A stretch of DNA of 64,000 nt from Daedaleopsis sinensis (taxonomy: Eukaryota > Basidiomycota > Agaricomycetes > Polyporales > Polyporaceae): NCBI GenBank assembly GCA_033807695.1, contig CM066306.1:248001-312000 (forward strand). The letters are read 5' to 3'. The translations under genes were made by a program, and so were the position numbers. This document shows, in pieces, positions 22,126 to 32,427 of this stretch (positions are counted from its first letter, which is position 1; the number at the start of each line of letters is the position of its first letter). The notes beneath the pieces were generated by a model. That model was not told the DNA's origin, ran no database searches, and saw only the letters and a program-made list of their open reading frames with translations.

Positions 22126-23977
22126 ATGGCTGTCCTTGCAACCCTCGGCCCTCGTCTCGAGTTCGCCTTCGACCGCGCCGACGGCAGGTGCGCTCTCACG
22201 CACACCGACTACCACTATCCCACCTCCGATGCTCGCCAGGAGCTCTTCGCTCGCCAGCGACCCTCCTCGCTCCGATCCACCGTCCCTCCCCCGCCGCCGA
22301 CGCCGCGCAGTCTCGACAAGTACCCGCTCCCCGATTGGCGCGAGGTCTGCCCCGGCGTGCTTGCCTCCGGACAGCTCACGGAGAACCACCCGCTGGTGGA
22401 CACCTATTTAGACGTGCTCGCACGCATCTCTCCCCGTGAGCCCTCCGTTCTTCCCACTTCCGCCACCTCTCTTGCCCTCGCCACCGGCCCCCGAGGCACA
22501 CCCCGCACGATCACCTTCTGGCAAGCAGAGCACGCAGGGATCGCGGCCTGGAACACCGTCGCGAACATGATCGCTCAGCAGTTCAAGCTCTTCCCCTCGC
22601 CCACCTCGCGCCTGTATGCGCCAGAGCTCCCGAAGCTTTCTCCCGTGCAGCAGATGTCCATCTACACCCTTGCTGCGCTCAAGGTCCTCAATCACCCCAC
22701 GCATCCCGCGCACTTTGCCCTGTGGGCGAAGAACGCGATGCTGCGGACCGCCGACACCGTAGACGACGTGATACGTACGTGCATTACTCTTTCTTACCTC
22801 ATGCCCGCGCTCCGAACCCCAAGATGTGCTTGAGCTTATATGCGTGGTTCCTCTAGATATGAAGCCGTGCCCCATCGAGTCGCGCGTAGGCTGGATCGGT
22901 AAGGCCGAGAACCTCTGGGCGCTGCGCGGCCTGCAGTCCATGTACATCCCCCCGGAGCCCAAGGGAATGACTCTTCGGAAGCGCAAGACTGGCACCAACG
23001 CTGCTGAGCCCGCGGAAGCCCAGGGCGAGGCTCCACGCGTGAGCACCCGAAAGCGCACGAGGACGACTCGCGCTTCTCAGAAGGCTAAGGACGCAGAGGA
23101 TGCGCAGGTTACCGCAGCTCCTGCGGAAGATATCGTACCTGAAGCGGAGCCCGAGCCCGAAGCAGAGGCAGAGGACGAGGAGCAGGCCCCGTCGCTCCTC
23201 TTCGAGCAGGGCATGGGCGAGCTCCCGCCGCCACGCCCGCCGCTCGCGTTCCCGACTCCGAACGCGCCGACGCTCGAGTTCATCTCGCGCGCGGTCAAGG
23301 ACGACCTGTTCTCGAACTCCCCTGTGCTCCAGGCGATCGAGCTCATGCTCGGCCTCAACCAACCCTCGACCGACATCCCACTCGACGTTGAGGATATACC
23401 CCCACCCCTAGCTGAGCCCGCTGCGTCTCCCACTGCTACCAGGCGCTCGACGCGTCCGCGCCGCAAGCCCGCGCCTCCTGGCCCGTGCTCAATCCTCTCC
23501 ACCCCGCTGTCCACCCTCTCGCCGTCGCCCGCGCCGTCTCCGGAGCTCTTGCACGAGGGCGCTGTGCGCTCGCGCGGAAGCAGCACCGCCGTGAGCGACG
23601 CCGACTATCCGAGCGAGGAGGGTACTGTTGTCGACGCCGACGCTGACATGGATCTTGAAACACCTATCAAGACCAAGGCAAAGACGTCGGGCAAGCGCAA
23701 GGCAGCTGTCCTCATAGATGCGGACGACGTCGTGCTCGCAGACACGCACGTGAAGAAGGTGTCGCCCGCGCGGAGCAAGCGCGCACGGACGGACGAGCTC
23801 GCGCGGGACGTGCATGGCGTCGCGACCAGCCACAGTGGGGAGAACGCGGAGCCCGCGCGCGAGTTTCAGCCACACGCCGAGGCCGAGTTGCCCTCGGTGC
23901 CCGCTGTGAAGAAGCGGAGGACGGCGTCGTCGGCCGCGGCGGGTGGGAAGCGCAAGGCCGCGCGTGCGCGTGCTTGA
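22126..23977 (+). CDS. Nuclear-type protein of an unnamed fungal family (member A)
   Basis: Two exons, 22126-22774 and 22857-23977; 589 aa. The start is well placed (ACACCATGGC). Residues 1 to about 240 are the folded part. It contains IAAWNTVANMIAQQFKL and SPVQQMSIYTLAALKVLNHP, then HFALWAKNAMLRTADTVDDV, just before the intron. The rest is low complexity with several basic clusters (LRKRKT, ARSKRAR, VKKRRT, KRKAARARA) that look like nuclear localisation signals, plus an acidic stretch. The gene at 55678 shows the same pattern: AALHLL..PT..AHWAFW......T..LVDDYI, then an intron in the same place and phase. This shared intron is good evidence of common origin. No known domain is recognised. Chromatin or transcription roles would be speculation. 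Confidence 0.8.
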
Positions 23978-26523
23978 GTCCCGACCGGACCATGGACCAC
24001 AGTCTGCCCGTGTCCTCCCATCTCGAACGTCCCCCTCCCATGTGGCCGATCTACGCACGCCGCAAGAGTGCTGCGTCAGTCGCCATGCGTGTTCTCCCGC
24101 ACTCCTAAAGATACCCTCGCGCGCGAGGATCGGCTTCGACCTACCAGCGCACTCGGCCTCTACTCTCCTCGGTCTCCGTCTTCGGACCCGCGTCTGCCTG
24201 CGGCGGCGGGATGTTTCATCACCTATACCTGTAGAGTACCTATCTTATATCCATCTTTATCCCCCTCCCATTGGCCTTGTATATATCATATCTTTTCCCC
24301 CACGCGCGCCCTGTCCTGTCCCAGTTCTCTTTCCTACTCAATATCCGATATCCCTGGGCCGCGTCTCCACGCCGTTGCCTTTGCTCTCGTGTCGCTCACA
24401 TCTGGATCCCCGCGCACCATGCATCATGTCATCCTGCCGCGTTCTCATCGCGCGCTGCGCCGCTTCCCATCCGTCGTGTCGTGGCTCGCTCTATCCCCCG
24501 TCTCGCTGTCCTCGTCTCTCGTCTCTCGTCTCTCTCACATCTGTATCACCGGCAGGAGCCCACAGTGTACTACCAGATCCCGTCTTCCCCGTCTCCCATC
24601 TCTCCTACTATGTACCCATCGCATCGGACACCAGTTCGTGACCTGCACTGCCCGCCCCGTCTCGCCCCGGCGTTCCTATTCCCACTCCCATTCCCATCCC
24701 TTTACAGTGCACGCACCGCACGCACCGCACGTACACGTACACGTACACGCACACGCACATTTGCACGCACATTTGCACGTACACGCGACAGTCGAACAGT
24801 CTCCGGACCCGCCCCTGCACCTACATACATACATCACGTCCACGCCCACGCCCACGCTCCCGTCCACGTAACGGCGGACGCGCGATGCTCCTCGAGCTCC
24901 CATCTGCTGTCTATTTTACGTCCGCGCTTCCCTCCCACGCACGTCTGACTCGTTTGTCCACCTGTCTGTGTCAGCTCGTCCATCCGTCCGTCCATCCGTC
25001 CGTCTGTCTGTGTCCGTTTGTACCTGTCTCACCTAGCCTATCTGTCTCTGCTGTGTTTCCAGTCGCACTGTACATCGCACGACTCGCCCCCGCCCCCGCC
25101 CCCCAGTCCCCGATCCCCGTTTCGATCTGTGGTCGTAGCGCAGCGCTAGCCGTGTTCTCTGTTCTCTGTTCTCTCAGTCTGTGTTGTTTTTGTATATGTA
25201 CGCATACTCTGACCGCAGTGGATCTATCGTCTATCGTCTATCGTCTATCATCTAGACCGTGCCGCGCGCAGGCGGCCTTGACTCACCCCGAGCTCGTGCG
25301 CGGGCCCGAGGGCTGCAATGGTAATGGATGCGCAAGTTTAAGTTATGTACAACAGGCACCGTACCAGACCGTACCGCGTTCGGCGTGCGGCGTGCAGGGA
25401 AGGTCCGCTCGTCCGTCGGCCCGAGCTTCGCGCTTCCCTGCCCATAGCCCGCGGTAGCCAGCCGAGTGCTCGCATCGGACGATATGCGGTACCCCGAGCT
25501 CCTGCATTAAGAGGGCGGCGGCTCCGAGTCTGCAGTGGCCGTGGCTGTGGTGACGACGGGGTGACGTCGCGCGCGCGCGCGCACTCCGACCAGTAGTACT
25601 GGAAGTCCGAAGAACTGAACTTCAAGTTGAAGCTTGTTTGGCCTGGATGCGAAGGCGATCGCGCGCTCGAGGCGGGGATGCGTTGGCCAAGGCTAGTGAG
25701 TGCAGGTTTCGCGGCCGCGATACCGGCCAGAGATTCGGAGGCGATAGTACCGGGCTGGCGAGGGGTAGTGGAGTATAGTGGAGAGCGGTTGAAGCTTTGA
25801 AGACAAATTGCGAGCGTTCAAGTTGTCGAGATACGACCCTTAGGCCTTACACCCCAGCCGTTGTAGACTTTCAGAAGCCTGCCGCGAGTGATTGGTAGCA
25901 CTGGGAATCCTAGCTCTCCGCTGCCAGTATACGGTTGACTGCTCTCCTCCGCCCGGGCCTCATCCAACTTGAATCACAGTACGAGTGCTTGCAGTCGTTA
26001 AACTGTCCCGGCCCCGAACAGTGGGTCAGCTATCGTATGCGCCGAGAAGGACACCTTACATCACTGTTCTCGTGGTTCCAGATGCCCGGACACGCGTGAC
26101 GCCGGAGCGGAGGGCGTCGGCCAAGGACGATAGAGCGACGGGCGCCGTCAAGCGTAATAGTAGAGACGGGGAGGGTGAGAAAGCCTGTGGGTGTGCTGGA
26201 ACTCCCGGAGCATGCCAGCAGGCACGCGGCAAGGGACGCACCTTCAGAGTACTTGTCGCGTGTGTCGACGAGAACGTCGTTCATCGCACCCGTGCGGAGC
26301 TTGTAGATTTAACTTTGGGGCAGTGCAATAGCTGGAGTGCACCCCTCGCACAGGCCCTCGATGATCATTAGAGATCGACTCGAGCGCGGGGACACGAAGA
26401 CTCGGGCGGCGCACTTCGAGCCCCTCAGAGTCTCCGACTCCTCATCAGGGTACTCAATGCCCTGCTTCACGGTGAGTGGCACCTCCAGTGTCTGCCGCTG
26501 CTACTGTGCATAGTTGTGCTCGG
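23978..26523. other. Intergenic, low-complexity and pyrimidine-rich
   Basis: A long CT/CA-rich tract (about 24000-25260) opens several overlapping frames on both strands that are compositional. It includes repeats of ACGTAC/CACGCA (24729-24790), CCGT-type repeats near 24980, CGTCTAT repeats (about 25226-25250) and a CG run at about 25569. From about 26030 to 26500 the minus strand carries protein-like fragments such as VKQGIEYPDEESETLRG that may belong to the host gene interrupted by the LTR element. Confidence 0.4.
24718..24790. repeat. ACGTAC/ACGCAC-type simple repeat
   Basis: A stretch of alternating GTACAC, GCACAC and CACGTA units forms an imperfect microsatellite. Confidence 0.7.
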
Positions 26524-26957
26524 TGATGTATGTGACTTCTGCTCCGGGGTGGTGCGTCGGTCGAAGGTGCGAAGGTCCGGCGTGGTGCTCACAAGGGGAG
26601 TCGGAAGGGTGTGGGTGAGGGCGTGCAGATGAGGAGCGGAACGAGTGGGCTGAGCGCGAAGCGCGGAGTCGGAAGTCGTGTGTCGTAAAGCGGAAGTCGA
26701 GAGTCGGAAGGCGGCGAGTCGGACGTGAACGAGAGCGAGAACGAGAGCGAGACGAAAACGATAGATCGAGGGCGAAAGATAATGTATTGCGAGGGGGAGA
26801 TGGTGGTGGTACTCCTATTAGAGCTAAACTAAGCAGACCGAAAGTCCTCGAATAGTCCTAAGCGTCTAAGTAACCTAATCCGGAACGCTACCGAACTGTA
26901 CGCTCAAAATCTACCGTAACGATCGAATACCCGCGCAGAACCATATGATGCTCATCA
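26524..26957 (-). repeat. 3' LTR
   Basis: This is the second 434-bp copy, downstream of gag in the element's direction. Confidence 0.93.
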
Positions 26958-26967
26958 TCCCCTCTTC
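26958..26967 (-). other. Polypurine tract
   Basis: On the minus strand, GAAGAGGGGA directly precedes the 3' LTR, as expected for plus-strand priming. Confidence 0.7.
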
Positions 26968-27159
26968 GCTGAGATCTGGACCGTCCCCGGTCCACTCAAC
27001 GCAGAGGATCACGAAATGTAGGTGAAGATGTAAGTCTAACTTCGAAAATATAACGATGGAGAGCCTGAGGAAGATGTATGTGATAGACGAAAACAATATG
27101 AGTGAGTAGGATACGAGTCAGCTGTAACATAACGTAGTAGCGCAAGGGGTATGGATGGA

Positions 27160-28953
27160 CTAGAGAGATGGATGGCGTCGCGGCAGCTTCAAGCGCACAC
27201 GTGGGTCGTGCTCAAAGCGGAGGTATCGGCGAACACGACGGGGCCAGATGACTGTGTCGCTATGATGGCGGGATAAGCGGGGAAGTGGGGAACGACGATT
27301 GTCTTGCAGTGCAATAGGACGAGGCGGAGACGGAGGCGTGCTTGGGGGCTCAATGCTAATGGGAGTGAGTGCGGCGAAAGAGGAATTAACGTAAACAAAC
27401 GAAGGCACGATGTCCGGTTGCTCGGGCTGATCGATAATAACGGGTGATTGTGGCGGAGGAACGACGGGGTCGGAAAACGAGATGTCGACGACGAGAAGCG
27501 GAGATGGAGGCGCTGCGATCGAAGCTGTGGGCGATGAAAACGAGACGACGGGTGTGGACGAGGGCACGATAGCAGGCGAGGACGAGGGCGGCATTGTGGA
27601 GACGACAAGAGACGGCGGGGACGAAGGCGATGGGGATGGGGACACGACGACGGGCGACAAAGAGGGTGTGACGACGGCAGAAGGTGGGGGCGTGGCGGCA
27701 GACAACGAGGATGTGTTGGCGGCGGAAGGCGACAAGGACGCGGCAGGCGACGAAATACGCTGAAGCAAAATGGGCGCTGATACGGAGGATGTGGCGGCGG
27801 AGACTAGCGGCGATGGCGTAGTCGGCTGCACAGAACGCCAGGGGCTGGACTGCTCGGACTCGACGACCGGTGACTGTGCCTGGATTTCGCGAATTAAGGC
27901 TTCTTGATATGCTCGCTGACACTCGAGCGCGAAAATCTCCTTGCGCAAGCTTTCGATTCGCTCGTCTTCGTCGAGCTCGTGGACGTGCGCGGGACCGGAA
28001 GTAGAGACCGCTAAGGGTATAGGCTGCACGACGTGCTGAGGAGTCGGAGGGGAAGGGTGGACGACTGGGCGAGGAGGCGAGACGGCGGGGCGAGGGGACG
28101 CAGCGGCGGGGACGACGTCAATACCGCTAGATGACGGACGCGCTGAGGATACCGGCATGCTCGTCGTCGCGGGGAGCTGAGGCCTGGATTCGACTGGTCC
28201 AAACGCGGGTGCGCTAGCTCGTACCTGCTGCGTGAAACTGTTCGCCACCGTCTTCAAAGCGCGTGCTGCTTCGCTGAGCTCGGACTTGACTGCGGGAGCG
28301 GGAGATGGCAGCGTACGAGGCGAGGCGAAAAACGGTCGTGCAAACTGATTGCACGCGGCGGTTGTTGTCGCTGTCGCTCGTAGAACGTGATGTGCAGCGT
28401 CGGTGACTTGAACGATCGAGTATGGTCGTCGAGCAGCGAGAACGTGCGGGTAAATGATACACAGACGCTCGAGGACTTGCGCGCGCAGAGGCTCTTGTAT
28501 CCCGTGGATAAACATATAGTCTCGGTCGTCGGGGTGGAGATAGCTGCTGTCGACGAGGTGCGTTGCAATGTCTCGGAATCGACGACTGTACTCGCTAAAA
28601 TCCTTCATCGACTTGATACCGGTGCGCACTGTCGTCATAACGAGGGTATCGAGGTCGTGTGCCGTGTAGAGAAACTGTCCGTGATCGCCGATATAATCCG
28701 CGAGAACGACGCGCTTGAACTGATCGAACGACTTGCGCGGATCGACGAATTCGGGGTACGCTCGCCATAGCGTCTTCTCTGAGTCGGGGGTGTATCGAAC
28801 CGCATGCTGCTTCTTCTCCTGCGAGTCGATGACGTCGGCTATCTGGAATAGATACTCGAGCTCATCGAAGAAGCCGGTAATCGAGTGGGGGACGTCGGGA
28901 TCGAAGGTCGGTGCGCCGGGATAACCACGCGGAGGCATATGAAACGTCGTCAT
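27160..28953 (-). CDS. Gag-like protein of the LTR element
   Basis: A single uninterrupted frame of 597 aa from the ATG at 28953. Residues 20-190 look like a retrotransposon capsid (Gag) region: FFDELEYLFQIADVIDSQEK, then TLWRAYPEF, FDQFKRVVLADYIG, and a helical segment with YSRRFRDIATHL. A long Ser/Pro/Val low-complexity region follows, then a basic Arg-rich tail. No CCHC zinc knuckle and no protease motif are visible. Gag packages element RNA into particles; here it would do so for its own transcript, with reverse transcription supplied in trans. The intact frame agrees with the near-identical LTRs in pointing to a recent insertion. Confidence 0.85.
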   Translation of the reverse strand: MTTFHMPPRGYPGAPTFDPDVPHSITGFFDELEYLFQIADVIDSQEKKQHAVRYTPDSEKTLWRAYPEFVDPRKSFDQFKRVVLADYIGDHGQFLYTAHDLDTLVMTTVRTGIKSMKDFSEYSRRFRDIATHLVDSSYLHPDDRDYMFIHGIQEPLRAQVLERLCIIYPHVLAARRPYSIVQVTDAAHHVLRATATTTAACNQFARPFFASPRTLPSPAPAVKSELSEAARALKTVANSFTQQVRASAPAFGPVESRPQLPATTSMPVSSARPSSSGIDVVPAAASPRPAVSPPRPVVHPSPPTPQHVVQPIPLAVSTSGPAHVHELDEDERIESLRKEIFALECQRAYQEALIREIQAQSPVVESEQSSPWRSVQPTTPSPLVSAATSSVSAPILLQRISSPAASLSPSAANTSSLSAATPPPSAVVTPSLSPVVVSPSPSPSSPPSLVVSTMPPSSSPAIVPSSTPVVSFSSPTASIAAPPSPLLVVDISFSDPVVPPPQSPVIIDQPEQPDIVPSFVYVNSSFAALTPISIEPPSTPPSPPRPIALQDNRRSPLPRLSRHHSDTVIWPRRVRRYLRFEHDPRVRLKLPRRHPSL

Positions 28954-29094
28954 GATCGAGGGATGCGCTTGGACAGGCGGGAGACGAGCTTGAAAGTCGA
29001 GGGACGTAGAGCGCTAGGGGATGTAGGACAGGAATGGGGAAGGGAAAGAGGGGACTCGCCAGGTGATGAAAGCCTCGTCAATCCATCAGGATTT

Positions 29095-29114
29095 GACCCT
29101 CGCGGTGGGCTCCA
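29095..29114 (-). other. Primer-binding-like site
   Basis: On the minus strand, TGGAGCCCACCGCGAGG starts two bases after the 5' LTR. TGG complements the CCA end of a tRNA. I could not assign the tRNA. Confidence 0.55.
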
Positions 29115-29116
29115 AA

Positions 29117-29550
29117 TGATGTATGTGACTTCTGCTCTGGGGTGGTGCGTCGGTCGAAGGTGCGAAGGTCCGGCGTGGTGCTCACAAGGGGAGTCGGAAG
29201 GGTGTGGGTGAGGGCGTGCAGATGAGGAGCGGAACGAGTGGGCTGAGCGCGAAGCGCGGAGTCGGAAGTCGTGTGTCGTAAAGCGGAAGTCGAGAGTCGG
29301 AAGGCGGCGAGTCGGACGTGAACGAGAGCGAGAACGAGAGCGAGACGAAAACGATAGATCGAGGGCGAAAGATAATGTATTGCGAGGGGGAGATGGTGGT
29401 GGTACTCCTATTAGAGCTAAACTAAGCAGACCGAAAGTCCTCGAATAGTCCTAAGCGTCTAAGTAACCTAATCCGGAACGCTACCGAACTGTACGCTCAA
29501 AATCTACCGTAACGATCGAATACCCGCGCAGAACCATATGATGCTCATCA
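29117..29550 (-). repeat. 5' LTR
   Basis: This 434-bp repeat matches 26524-26957 except for one base. In the element's direction it begins at 29550 with TGATG. Confidence 0.93.
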
Positions 29551-29554
29551 TCGG

Positions 29555-30604
29555 GTGGGGCTTTGTGCACATTCGCCTCTGCCTGCCAGGTCAGTCGAGT
29601 CCGCTCGCGAACAATTTTCTTGACCTTCGTCCACATCACCGCAGAGCACAGGGAGGAGGAAGAACGAACAAGTGACGCACCAAGATGGACTACTTATGGC
29701 CAGGCGGCTCTTCCTTATTCTCGAGCAATGCGAGGCATCCAGGCTCGCAATTGGTGCCCCGTGAATGAATCTTGGTAAGCCCCTTGATCGCAAACTAGCG
29801 AAGAAATTGGATAGTCGTCAGAGACGGGAAGTGTAGAGTACACTGCTGAGCGGAGGCAATCAATGAATTCGTCCCGATTGTTCTGTTTGGTCTCGTCGTA
29901 CATACCATAGGGATGCCAACCTAGTGAGTAGTAGTACGAGATCGAGATCTTAGCGCACTCACATCGAGGTCGACTGCAGGATGCAAGGCGCTTACCATGA
30001 CTTCAACTCCCTTCCGGCAAATTCCGGTGCAATGGTTTAACTTGTTCTAGCGAGTGAGATCCTGCCGCGCTCGTCCTCCACGGAGAGAAAGGACATAACT
30101 TACTGGACTCATTGCAGGTTCTCTAGTAAGCCGAGACATGTCTATAGCTATGCTTGTTCACCAGTGACGGTATTCACACGTTTCCGATTCACGCCTTGAC
30201 TAGCTCCCGTACTAATATCAGCTACGTACCGGTAAGAGCCCGTTTGATGGGTACATCGGCGAACAGTCAACTGTCTTCGGAGCATCTCACTCACCGGTTA
30301 CGGCTCCGTGAGAGTCGCATTCAAGTATACCCACACATGGAGATGAGTGACCGCGATTTAGGCCCGTCAAGATGCATTTATCTGCAGCACTCTGCTGCGT
30401 ACATCCTCTGCCAGCGCTGTAGTACCTCATAGTAATGTCACAATGCCCAGCATAGTGATGAACTGTTCCTGTTTTGGAGTTTCTGCAGTGATGGTGCGTC
30501 TATATGCGTGTTATAAGGAGAGATTGTGTTGTGCCCCTCTGCCCCCTTGTACCCACACCAGTGAGACTGCACTACTAGTCACTTCAGCCCGGCGCGCTGT
30601 CGGC
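29555..30604. other. Probable decayed host gene on minus strand, plus intergenic
   Basis: Protein-like minus-strand pieces (FIDCLRSAVYSTLP at about 29860, KVKKIVRERTRLTWQAEA at about 29600) occur without clean splice links. They abut the LTR element. Joining the two flanks at the TCGG duplication keeps a minus frame open across the site for about ten codons to the left. The family is not recognised. Confidence 0.35.
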
Positions 30605-31924
30605 ATGTCCTCTGTTTTAGACGAGAGTGTTATTGCTGACGTGCATAATTTGTAAGAGTCCATATTCTTTCGCCGGCCATAGTATCCTCACGAGCATCAA
30701 CTATCAAAGTATGATCCACAAACGTACCAGCCATGGGGCTACGGGTAAGACACTGCACCTCGCATACATTCTTTGGTCGACTTTCAGCCAACAAATGTGA
30801 TGGACACTGTACTAGCGTTCTCAACCTTGCGCGTATATGGGTTGTCTGGTAAACGATGGCCTGTGGCTATGGCAGTCTTAATTCTTTCTCTCGCGCCGGT
30901 TGGTCTCTCTGTTGTGAGTAGAATACACCGTTTCTTCAGACTTCGGCCATCGTGATCTCTAATGACCCGTATGTATCAGGCGAATTACCGGTCAATCATC
31001 ATCGAGTTCTCTACAGTTAACACTTCGCCGCTGGCCCCGCTTATCCCCTGCCGTGCTTCAAAGAGCACGTCGGGCACCTCGGAATACTTCATGTAAGCAT
31101 AACACGTTATCGGATACTCCAGAGAGATCAACTGAAACGATATCAGTTGTAAGTCTTGCAAATGAGATGGAAAGAATGCGGCTACCGGGCCATGCTTATT
31201 TCTCTGATTATCCTCGCATCGCTTGAGCAGTGGGAGTAGCATCACAAGCAGCTTTTACTGCTGCAGACGTGATAGTGAACGTGGTCACATGGCGTGCTAC
31301 ACGCCAGATATTCGGGCTGAAGATCGAGGGGGCACGGTCCTTCTCTGCTATTCTCCGCGTGAATGGTAAGGAGTCTACACAGATGAGTACGACTGTAGTC
31401 TGACGGCTCACCTCTAGGAGCTATGTACTCCATGTACGACTTCCCTACAAGATCATGAAAATCAGTTCTGACATCATATAGCATCAACATTGTGGTTACC
31501 CTCATCTACTACACCATTATACCGGTAAGAGGCTCTGAGGTGCTCAATACACGCCGTTCGTTGAGCTCTGGTGCAGTATGCCTACGAGGGACCCAGTGCA
31601 CAATTAGTGTATGGAGACTATGGCCTACTTGAATTTCTTGACGCGTGAGTGATAGTCCACATGTCGTCAACCCACATTCACTCTGAGCGCTGCGCCGGGT
31701 CTCACAGCTTTAACGGGATCTTGGTCTCGAGATTCATGTTCGACCTTCAAAGTGCAAAGCAGATGCTGGAACGACAGCACTCGGTCAACTCGATGATGTG
31801 GTCCTTCGACATTAACAGTGTCATCGAATCGGTCAGTGTTCCACTCCAAAACATGGACGAGGAGGACCTGCGAGTGGATACCGGTGACGAAGAGGAAGGG
31901 AATATTTGTCTCCCCGAAGACTAG
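30605..31924 (+). pseudogene. DUF6533-like membrane protein gene lacking the DUF6533 core
   Basis: The C-terminal three quarters match the gene at 13837. Exon 30788-30913 has AFSTLRVYGLSGKRWPVAMA, exon 30980-31092 is an extracellular-type loop, and a segment near 31240-31360 has FTAADVIVNVVTW. Small exons spelling GAMYSIINIVVTLIYYTIIP follow, and the last exon has ILVSRFMFDLQSAKQML and a Glu/Asp-rich tail ending at 31924. Upstream, only an ATG at 30605 with about 15 codons precedes the 30788 exon. The YEW...EVELVWK core has no room and is not seen further upstream. Either the gene is truncated and dead or it encodes a shortened protein. The rest is in frame with good splice sites, so the loss may be recent. 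Confidence 0.6.
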
Positions 31925-32427
31925 CTTCTTAGTGCGAAGAGCGGTCGTCAACAAGGCAGAGTCAGATTTGGATATCAGCACGGGCATCCGAGTAAATTCA
32001 ATGGATGAGCATTGCAAAAACATACGGAGCTTGTCTCTGGTTCATATCACGAGGCTGGCCGCTGCTCGACAGTACATAGAGTTAATACCGCACCACTTTG
32101 TTAGAGCTGCTCAGCCCAAGGGAGGTCGAGCGCGAAAAGCAACAATTGCCATGACATATCAGGGTGCGTCTGCGCCCACGCAGCATACTCGAAAAGCACG
32201 GCACGAAGCAAACACTCGGAGATAGTATTGCAGGGTATCCAGACCCATAGACGACAGAGAGATATGATATACATAGATGCTAGGATGGTATGTGTGCGTG
32301 CGGACACGATGACACCCGCAAGTGCTGCGACATCTCCTAGCACACGATGTGATTCAACAGGAGCCACGACTATTGATTTAATCGCAGTAGAGCCCAAGGA
32401 GAAGATGAGGTATTCGGCCCCAGGTAT
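31925..32427. other. Intergenic between converging genes
   Basis: This lies between the ends of two converging genes. Nothing else is seen. Confidence 0.5.

Larger units (their letters stand above)
26524..29550 (-). mobile_element. Gag-only LTR retrotransposon, recent insertion
   Basis: Two 434-bp direct repeats (26524-26957 and 29117-29550) begin TGATG and end CATCA. They differ at one position by eye (C at 26545, T at 29138). The element is flanked by TCGG on both sides (26520-26523 and 29551-29554), a probable target-site duplication. It runs on the minus strand. A TGG-starting primer-binding-like site follows the 5' LTR, and a purine run abuts the 3' LTR. The only long frame is the gag-like protein at 27160-28953. 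There is no protease, reverse transcriptase or integrase, so it must depend on a related autonomous element. Confidence 0.93.

Noticed and set aside
21612..22439. Long plus-strand frame of 275 codons
   Set aside because: It is Pro/Arg/Ser-rich from GC-rich composition and overlaps the better-supported 22126 gene in another frame.
23489..24058. Long minus-strand frames opposite the 22126 gene
   Set aside because: They are antisense shadows of its GC-rich coding sequence, with no family match.
24718..24790. Regular short repeats resembling an array
   Set aside because: Units are 6-8 bp with no unique spacers, so this is a microsatellite and not a CRISPR array. The organism is also a eukaryote.
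24068..24871. Overlapping frames of 200-270 codons in several phases
   Set aside because: They consist of Ser/Pro/His/Arg repeats caused by the pyrimidine-rich and ACGTAC-type repeats, and no frame is favoured.
27386..27922. Second minus-strand frame inside the gag gene
   Set aside because: It overlaps the intact gag frame; its composition mirrors that Ser/Pro-rich region.
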